This document shows positions 26,029 through 33,183 of a DNA stretch of 33,183 bases, piece by piece. Position numbers and translations under genes: made by a program. This DNA comes from Gammaproteobacteria bacterium (GTDB taxonomy: Bacteria; Pseudomonadota; Gammaproteobacteria; CAMYNG01), in the NCBI GenBank assembly GCA_011051615.1, contig DRKU01000089.1, positions 1-33,183 on the forward strand, read 5' to 3'. Under the pieces are notes generated by a model. That model saw nothing but the letters and a program-made list of their open reading frames with translations, was not told where the DNA came from and made no database searches. The number at the start of each line of letters is the position of its first letter. Within the stretch, counting starts at the first letter, position 1.

Positions 26029-26991
26029 TCAGGGAACCGGGATGGTTTCCAGCAGGCCACTGATAATGGCATCGCTGTTCAACGCCTGGCTGCGTGCGCT
26101 GAAGGATGGCAGGATGCGATGGCGCAGAACCGATGGCGCCAGGGCAAGGACATCATCGGGCACGACATACTCACGTCCATGCAGATAGGCGTAGGCCGAT
26201 GCCGAGCGCACCAGCGCAAGGCTGGCACGTGGCGAGGCACCGAATTCGATGTAACCCTGCCACTCGGGCACCCACTTCTCCGGCCTGCGCGTGGCCTGCA
26301 CCAGGCGTACGATATATTTCTCTACTTCCGGTTCCATATAGATCTCGGCCACTTCGCGTCGCGCCTGCAGGACCGTTTCCGGATGCAGACGGGTCTCCAG
26401 CGATGGCGGGGCATCATCGAAGTGGCGGTGGCGATCACGTTGCAGGATATCGAATTCCTCGCTCTCGTCCGGGTAATCGATCAGGACATGCAGCAGAAAG
26501 CGATCCAGCTGGGCCTCCGGCAGGGGGTAAGTCCCGGCCTGTTCAAGGGGATTCTGCGTCGCCATGACGACGAAGAGATCCGGTAGTGGGTGCGTAGTAC
26601 TGCCCACGGTGACCTGGTGTTCTTCCATGGCCTCGAGCAGGGCCGACTGCACCTTGGGTGGGGCACGGTTGATTTCGTCGGCCAACACGATCTCGTGAAA
26701 CAGGGGACCCGGAGAAAATTCAAAACGGCTTTCGCGCGGATCGAAGATGTCACTGCCGGTCAGGTCCGAAGGCATCAGATCGGGTGTGAACTGGATACGC
26801 TGAAAGCTGGCATGCACACCGCTGGCCAGCGCCTTCACCGCCGTGGTCTTGGCCACACCGGGGGGACCTTCCAGCAGCAGGTGACCGCCGGTCAGTAACC
26901 CCACCAGGATATGATCGATGAGTTCGGCCTGACCGACAATGACACCGCGGATGTGCTCTCGCAGGGTCAGAAACTCTGTTTGTGTCTTCAA
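26029..26991 (-). CDS. MoxR-family AAA+ ATPase
   Basis: Walker A LLEGPPGVAKTT, Walker B EIVLADEINRAPPKVQSALLEAMEE, VMATQNPLEQAGTYPLPEAQLDRF. Confidence 0.93.
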   Translation of the reverse strand: MKTQTEFLTLREHIRGVIVGQAELIDHILVGLLTGGHLLLEGPPGVAKTTAVKALASGVHASFQRIQFTPDLMPSDLTGSDIFDPRESRFEFSPGPLFHEIVLADEINRAPPKVQSALLEAMEEHQVTVGSTTHPLPDLFVVMATQNPLEQAGTYPLPEAQLDRFLLHVLIDYPDESEEFDILQRDRHRHFDDAPPSLETRLHPETVLQARREVAEIYMEPEVEKYIVRLVQATRRPEKWVPEWQGYIEFGASPRASLALVRSASAYAYLHGREYVVPDDVLALAPSVLRHRILPSFSARSQALNSDAIISGLLETIPVP

Positions 26992-27080
26992 GATTCCGTA
27001 TCTCCGCGCTCAAAGTGATGGGGTGTATACGACACCAGGGAAAGAACACACGGGACTATAACACCTGGAGCGGGACGGTT

Positions 27081-28412
27081 TCAGCTCTCGGAAAGCTGCA
27101 CGCGATTGTTACGCGCATACAACCATGCGCCCACCGCAAGCAGCGCATACAGGCCACCAATGAAAATCAGCTGTTCGGGCTGGGTGATGAGCTCGTAGTA
27201 GAAGATGAACACAGTACCGGCGGCCAGACCGATGATAGCCAGCACGGTCACCCATAGCGATGAACCGGTCCTGTGACGTATGCGAAAATTGGCCCAGGCC
27301 ATCATCAGCGAAACCAGCAGGAATGTCACACTGCCAAATTCGAGGATCACCCTCAGGGTACCAGCCAGGATCAATGCAAACGCACACAGCGCCATGGTGA
27401 GAATCGCGTAGACCGGAATGCGGGCGTGACGTCGAGCGAGCAGGGCGGGGAAATACCCGTCGTGGGCAATGACTGCCATCTGCCGTGAGGCGCCGAAAAC
27501 AGTACCGCTGATGGCGCTGCTGGTTGCCAGCAGGGCGCCGGCAATTACCAGCCCACGCCCCCAGGAACCGAGAGTATCCGCCGCACCGGCCGCCAGCGCA
27601 TATTCCTCATTGCGAACGATGTCTTCGAAAGGGATCGCCAGGATGGCACCCAGTGCAATGACTACATAGATCAGGATCGCCAGCACGATCGCCGCGTAGA
27701 TGGCACGCGGTATATTGCGCTCCGGCCTTTCCATTTCGTTGACTGCATTGATGACCAGCTGGAAGCCCTCGTAAGCGACGAAAGTCACCGAAGCCACGAT
27801 CATGATCCCCAGCAGGGAGAACTGCTGGTCGTCCTCCAGGAGTTGCGGAATCGTGGTGTGGCCCCTGTTGATTAATACCACGGAGATGAGCACCAGGATG
27901 ATCAGCTTGGTATAGACCATCAGGTCCTCGATGCGGCCCATGCCCCTGACGCTCCACAGGTTGATGGCCGTGAAGACCGCGATGATGCCACCGGCGACAA
28001 GTTTACGTATCCACTCGTTCTCCGCAAAGGAAAAATCACTGATGGCATACGAGGCAAAGGTATAGGCATACAGGGCCAGGGTAGCGATATAGCCGAAGAT
28101 CACCCACCAGCCGACAAGTGACGCGGCAAAGGGAGTGGCAGGAAAGGTTTTCTTATAGAAGGAATAGGTGGCGCCTTCGTCCCTGTAGTACACACCCAGC
28201 TTTATATAGGAATACGCTGCAAGCGCGGCGATACAGCCGCCCAGCGCAATGGCCAACGGCGTGTAGACCCCGATGGTGGCTACCGAGATCCCCAGCACCG
28301 TGAAGATGCCCCCGCCCACCATGCCACCGAGGGCAATGGCAATCAGTTCAGGAACACCCAGTGCCTTGTTTCTGCGGCGGTGAATGTGGAAATTATTGTG
28401 ATTGAATTTCAT
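27081..28412 (-). CDS. APC-superfamily amino acid permease
   Basis: ELIAIALGGMVGGGIFTVLGISV, about 12 hydrophobic helices, VTFVAYEGFQLVINAVNEMERPERNIPRAI. Confidence 0.88.
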   Translation of the reverse strand: MKFNHNNFHIHRRRNKALGVPELIAIALGGMVGGGIFTVLGISVATIGVYTPLAIALGGCIAALAAYSYIKLGVYYRDEGATYSFYKKTFPATPFAASLVGWWVIFGYIATLALYAYTFASYAISDFSFAENEWIRKLVAGGIIAVFTAINLWSVRGMGRIEDLMVYTKLIILVLISVVLINRGHTTIPQLLEDDQQFSLLGIMIVASVTFVAYEGFQLVINAVNEMERPERNIPRAIYAAIVLAILIYVVIALGAILAIPFEDIVRNEEYALAAGAADTLGSWGRGLVIAGALLATSSAISGTVFGASRQMAVIAHDGYFPALLARRHARIPVYAILTMALCAFALILAGTLRVILEFGSVTFLLVSLMMAWANFRIRHRTGSSLWVTVLAIIGLAAGTVFIFYYELITQPEQLIFIGGLYALLAVGAWLYARNNRVQLSES

Positions 28413-28446
28413 CCACCACGCACCGCGTCAAAACGAATTGAGTATG

Positions 28447-28476
28447 GGTCCCCGGGACCTGGCTTCCCCGGAGACC
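28447..28476 (-). terminator. Hairpin after SulP stop (possible terminator or processing structure)
   Basis: Plus-strand arms GGTCCCCGGG (28447-28456) and CCCGGAGACC (28467-28476), 10-bp stem with one wobble/mismatch, 10-nt loop; only a weak U-tract. Confidence 0.4.
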
Positions 28477-28482
28477 GCAATT

Positions 28483-30276
28483 TTACCTTGAGTCTGCCTG
28501 TTGCGGAGATTCGGCGGATGGCTCGACCCGCTCGACCGTCTCACATTCCTGGAAGATACGTTTCGTACAGGTCCTGCAGATCTCCTTGTCGAGTTTCTGA
28601 AAAATTGCACGAATGGCCGCAGTCTTGGACATGAAAATATTTCGGGCACCGGCAGCGTCAAGGCAACCGCAGCGTTCCAGGTCTTCCCACAGACCCTGTT
28701 TCACGTCGATGAGATAGAATCCACCACCCTCAGCCTTGCGTCGACGCGCCTCGGCCACCAGTGCCTCGCCACCCTGAAGATCGACGAAGTTGATACCTCG
28801 CGCGACGAGGGCAAGGTGTTTCTGCTCGGGGTTTTCCTTGCGGATGCGATCGAAGGCCTCCTGCACATGATTGACCGAGCCGAAGAAGATGGAACCATCG
28901 ATGCGGATGATCTTCAACTGCGGACATTGCGGCAAGGTGGGATCACTGGAAAAGGCACGTTTCGGCGCGTTGGGATCGGGTGCACGGGTAACGATGCGCG
29001 GCTTGGAAGTCCGTTCAAGATAGAGAATGAGTGACAACAGGACACCGGCGAAGATCGCGGTTTCCAGTTCCAGGAACAGCGCACCGAAAAAGGTCACACC
29101 GAGCACGGCCGTCTCACGCTTGCTGCTCGACAGGACATGACGGATCTCGTGGAAGTCGATCAGCCCCCAGGCCACGATGAACAGGATCCCGGCCATGGTG
29201 GCATTGGGCAGATAGGCCGCCAATGGAGCCACCGCCAGCACGACGCCGATCAGCAACACACCGGCAAAGACGGCGGCTAACGGCGTCTTCGCACCCGCCT
29301 GGTAATTGACACCGGAACGGTTGAAGGAACCGGTGGCCACATAGCTCGAGAAGAAAGAACCCAACACGTTGGACAGACCCTGACCGATGAACTCCTGGTT
29401 ACCGTTGATGCGTTGCCCGGTCTTGGCCGCCAGTGAACGGCCGATGGATACCGCCTCGGTCAGCGCGAACAGGCTCACGGCCAGTGCCGCCGGTGCCAGG
29501 TTCTTGATGGTATCGAGAGAAAAGTCAGGTGACGACAGGGGCGGCAGGCTACGGGGCAGGGCGCCGACGGTGGCAATACCCGTGGTTTCCACGCCGACCC
29601 AGCGATTGAGCAACCAGGCGGCCACACTTCCCACCACCATGGAAACAATAAGGTAGGGCATCTTCGGCCACCAGCGCTTGACCGCGATACCACTGAACAG
29701 GGTAAGCAGGGCAACCGCCGTGACCCACGGATTGATATCACTCAGCTGGCTGCCAAACTGGATAAGAATGTCATGCAGGTGCCCGCCACCCTTGATCTCC
29801 ACGCCAAAGAAGTTCTTCAACTGCTTGGCCGCGATGAGGATGGCCGCCCCGGCAGTAAAACCAACGATGACCGAGTGCGAGATGAAATTGACCAATGCCC
29901 CCATGCGCGCAAGGCCGAGCGCCAGTTCGATGGCACCCACCATGAAGGTCAGGGTCAGGGCGAGCGTGACATAGTCCGGGGAACCCGGTGTCGCGTAGAC
30001 ACTGAGCGAGGAAAACAGCACGATGGAAGCCGCCGTGGTCGGGCCCGACACCAGCAGGCGCGAGGAACCAAACAGCGCGGCAATGATGGCCGGCACCATA
30101 CCGGCATAGAGACCGTACTCCGGCGGCATACCGGCGATGGTGGCAAAGGCCACACCCTGCGGCAGAACGATAATGGCGCCGGTGAGCCCCGCCAGGACGT
30201 CCGCCCTGAGGATCTGTTTGTTGACCCCCGGCAGCCATTCGAGAAAAGGAAACAGCTTGTGCCACACTAACTTCAT
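28483..30276 (-). CDS. SulP-family anion transporter with STAS domain
   Basis: LPQGVAFATIAGMPPEYGLYAGMVPAIIAALFGSSRLLVSGPTTAAS; C-terminal STAS domain KIIRIDGSIFFGSVNHV...; ATG 30276 chosen. Confidence 0.93.
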   Translation of the reverse strand: MKLVWHKLFPFLEWLPGVNKQILRADVLAGLTGAIIVLPQGVAFATIAGMPPEYGLYAGMVPAIIAALFGSSRLLVSGPTTAASIVLFSSLSVYATPGSPDYVTLALTLTFMVGAIELALGLARMGALVNFISHSVIVGFTAGAAILIAAKQLKNFFGVEIKGGGHLHDILIQFGSQLSDINPWVTAVALLTLFSGIAVKRWWPKMPYLIVSMVVGSVAAWLLNRWVGVETTGIATVGALPRSLPPLSSPDFSLDTIKNLAPAALAVSLFALTEAVSIGRSLAAKTGQRINGNQEFIGQGLSNVLGSFFSSYVATGSFNRSGVNYQAGAKTPLAAVFAGVLLIGVVLAVAPLAAYLPNATMAGILFIVAWGLIDFHEIRHVLSSSKRETAVLGVTFFGALFLELETAIFAGVLLSLILYLERTSKPRIVTRAPDPNAPKRAFSSDPTLPQCPQLKIIRIDGSIFFGSVNHVQEAFDRIRKENPEQKHLALVARGINFVDLQGGEALVAEARRRKAEGGGFYLIDVKQGLWEDLERCGCLDAAGARNIFMSKTAAIRAIFQKLDKEICRTCTKRIFQECETVERVEPSAESPQQADSR

Positions 30277-30301
30277 CGATACCTCTCCAGGTTGCTGCAA
30301 T

Positions 30302-30544
30302 CTAGCGCAGTCTTACGCCACGACCGCCCTCGGTGCTCACCGCACCCTCGCCGATCAACTCGATGCCAGCCTTCTCCAGTGCTTCCACCACCTTGACCAG
30401 GGAATCCACGTTGCCACGCACCTGGCCGTCACTGCTCTCCATCCGCTGGATGGTGGGCAGCGACAGGCCTGCGGCCTCGGCAAGTTGACGCTGATCGATG
30501 CCCAGCAGGGCTCGCGCAGCACGCATTTGTCCGGCTGTAATCAT
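30302..30544 (-). CDS. XRE-family HTH transcriptional regulator (80 aa)
   Basis: MRAARALLGIDQRQLAEAAGLSLPTIQRMESS: HTH_3 signature; 25-nt gap to the SulP gene on the same strand. Confidence 0.88.
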   Translation of the reverse strand: MITAGQMRAARALLGIDQRQLAEAAGLSLPTIQRMESSDGQVRGNVDSLVKVVEALEKAGIELIGEGAVSTEGGRGVRLR

Positions 30545-30581
30545 GTATTAACCATCCTCTCTTGCTGTATTTATAGTGTTA

Positions 30582-30591
30582 TGTATATACA
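30582..30591. promoter_or_regulatory. Palindrome TGTATATACA within CTGTAT-N16-ATACAG dyad, candidate XRE operator
   Basis: Perfect 10-bp palindrome in an AT-rich patch 38-47 bp upstream of the XRE gene start. Confidence 0.4.
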
Positions 30592-30812
30592 GAAGTGGGT
30601 AAATGACGTACTATACATGAATATTGAGGCGTCTACCACCTCGATTTAGACTTATTTTCATGTTTAACATAGACTTAGCCTGGTGTTCCCGGTACAGCTC
30701 CCGTTGCGGACAGACAGGCACCACCCTTGCATATATCCTTGGTAGTGACGGGCAACCGTCGCGGCAAGGTCAACTTTCCAGGCCGGCCTGCCGGTTCGCG
30801 TAACGCGCTATC

Positions 30813-32432
30813 ATGAAGCCAGTCAGCCAGACCATACTCATCGTCCTCACCGCCATCTTCGTCATGGCGTTTGGTAACTTTGCCTTCCTCGACAATTTTC
30901 TCGACGCCTATCCGCTCGACTGGAAAAACGCGATCTATCTGGTATCGGTGATGATCCTGTTTGCCACCGTGGCCATCATCTTCCTGTCGCTGCTGTGTTA
31001 CCGTCACACCATCAAACCGGTACTGGTTACGGTCCTGCTGCTCTCCGCGCTGGCGGCCTGTTTCATGGACAGTTACAACATCGTTGTCGACAAGAGCATG
31101 ATCGACAACATCCTCAGCACCAACCTCGCGGAATCTCTCGACCTGTTCAATTTCCGCCTCGTGCTCTACGTGCTGCTGCTGGGCGTCGTACCGGGCTTTT
31201 TCATCTATCGCGCCAGGATCATACAGGTCCCGCTGCGGCAGTCGGTGCTTGCACGCCTGAAACTCATCGGCCTGTCTTTCCTGACCATCGCCGTCATGTT
31301 GTTTGCCTTTGGCGATTTCTATTCCTCGTTCTTCCGCGAGCACAAGCCGCTACGCTACTACGCCAACCCGGCCTACTACATGTATTCCCTCGCCAGCTAC
31401 ACCAGCCGCTCCCTGGCCAGCAGCCACCGGGAATTTCGCCAACTCGCACTGGATGCACATATCATGGGCAGGGATAACGATGGAGATCGGGAGTTGATCA
31501 TCCTGGTCGTTGGTGAAACCGCGCGCGCCGATCATTTCTCCCTCAATGGCTATGTGCGCGAAACCAACCCGCTGCTGAAAAAAGAGAAGGTCATCAGTTT
31601 CCACAACATCTGGTCATGCGGGACATCGACAGCGATCTCCGTGCCGTGCATGTTCTCCGCGCTGCCGCAGGCGGAATTCGATGAGAGCAGGGCAGTGTCC
31701 ATGGACAATCTGCTCGATATCGCACAACGTGCCGGTATCAACGTACTGTGGCTGGACAACAACTCCACTTCCAAGGGTGTTGCCGCACGAGTACCTTATG
31801 AGAGCTACCGTACGCCCGATGTGAACCCCGTCTGTGACGTGGAATGCCGCGATGAGGGCATGCTGGCGAGACTGCAGGACTACATCGACTCTCACCCGGA
31901 TGGAGACATTCTTATCGTCCTGCACCAGATGGGAAATCACGGCCCCGCGTACTACAAACGTTATCCAAAGCAGTTCGAGCGCTTCACGCCGGTATGTCAT
32001 ACCAACGAGCTGGAAAACTGTACGGACGAGGAAATCACCAATGCCTATGACAACGGCATTCTCTATACGGATTATTTCCTCTCCAGAGTTATCGCACTGC
32101 TCAAGCGAAACAGCCCGAACTTCGAGGCAGGCATGATCTACGCCAGCGACCACGGGGAGTCACTCGGGGAATACGGTCTCTATCTGCACGGCCTGCCGTA
32201 CTTTATGGCACCCGACGCGCAGAAACACGTCCCCCTGATCATGTGGTTCAGCGACAGTTTCGATCAGGATGAGGTCGATGTGCGCACACTACAGGCGAGC
32301 GTGGGTCATCATTACAGCCATGACAATCTCTTTCACACGATACTGGGCCTGTTCGAGATGGAAACGCAGATCTATGATCCGTCTCTCGACATCATAGAGC
32401 ACCGACACCGGCACCTGGCAACACGCCAGTAA
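30813..32432 (+). CDS. Phosphoethanolamine transferase (EptA/MCR-like, sulfatase fold)
   Basis: N-terminal TM region; LIILVVGETARADHFSLNGYVRETNPLL nucleophile Thr motif; SCGTSTAISVPCMFS; YASDHGESLGEYGLYLHGLPY. Confidence 0.93.
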   Translation: MKPVSQTILIVLTAIFVMAFGNFAFLDNFLDAYPLDWKNAIYLVSVMILFATVAIIFLSLLCYRHTIKPVLVTVLLLSALAACFMDSYNIVVDKSMIDNILSTNLAESLDLFNFRLVLYVLLLGVVPGFFIYRARIIQVPLRQSVLARLKLIGLSFLTIAVMLFAFGDFYSSFFREHKPLRYYANPAYYMYSLASYTSRSLASSHREFRQLALDAHIMGRDNDGDRELIILVVGETARADHFSLNGYVRETNPLLKKEKVISFHNIWSCGTSTAISVPCMFSALPQAEFDESRAVSMDNLLDIAQRAGINVLWLDNNSTSKGVAARVPYESYRTPDVNPVCDVECRDEGMLARLQDYIDSHPDGDILIVLHQMGNHGPAYYKRYPKQFERFTPVCHTNELENCTDEEITNAYDNGILYTDYFLSRVIALLKRNSPNFEAGMIYASDHGESLGEYGLYLHGLPYFMAPDAQKHVPLIMWFSDSFDQDEVDVRTLQASVGHHYSHDNLFHTILGLFEMETQIYDPSLDIIEHRHRHLATRQ

Positions 32433-32442
32433 GGCTCGCGCC

Positions 32443-33183
<741 letters not shown>

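Noticed and set aside
30565-30592. Possible LexA box (CTGT...ACAG) upstream of XRE gene
   Set aside because: Spacing between CTGT and ACAG is about 20 nt, not the 8 nt of a LexA box.
30675-31343. 222-aa minus-strand ORF
   Set aside because: Antisense to the phosphoethanolamine transferase; highly charged low-complexity translation.

Overview
The window is an ordinary-looking, fairly GC-rich gammaproteobacterial chromosomal segment, densely packed with about 32 CDSs. I saw no tRNA, rRNA, CRISPR array or transposase. Recognisable genes in order: partial periplasmic Clp-fold protein; small secreted protein; spermidine-synthase-like methyltransferase; NADPH-dependent FMN reductase; CPA2 cation/H+ antiporter (-); small secreted protein; rapA (-); receiver-like protein; alpha/beta hydrolase; DUF3301 protein; YcgN-type cysteine-cluster protein; soluble PDC/Cache protein; P-type cation ATPase (-); GIY-YIG protein; host-attachment family protein (-); fnr; hemN (-); DUF302 protein (-); diheme cytochrome c-DUF302 fusion (-); nfi; pseudo-receiver histidine kinase; a six-gene MoxR/DUF58/DUF4381/VWA/VWA-TPR/BatD operon (-); APC permease (-); SulP transporter plus XRE regulator (-); phosphoethanolamine transferase; and the 3' part of a merA-like reductase (-). 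The most interesting region is 13.7-18.2 kb. It has an fnr gene with intact [4Fe-4S] cysteines, a perfect FNR box (TTGAT-CCCG-ATCAA) between fnr and a divergent host-attachment gene, and a second near-perfect FNR box with class II promoter geometry in front of hemN. Next to these is a two-gene DUF302/cytochrome c-DUF302 operon of unknown function. Other leads are a sigma-28-like promoter motif before a histidine kinase with a degenerate receiver, a lone pseudo-receiver divergent from rapA, a cytosolic PDC sensor with no output domain, and an XRE-SulP operon with a palindromic candidate operator. All calls come from reading the sequence; no database search was run.
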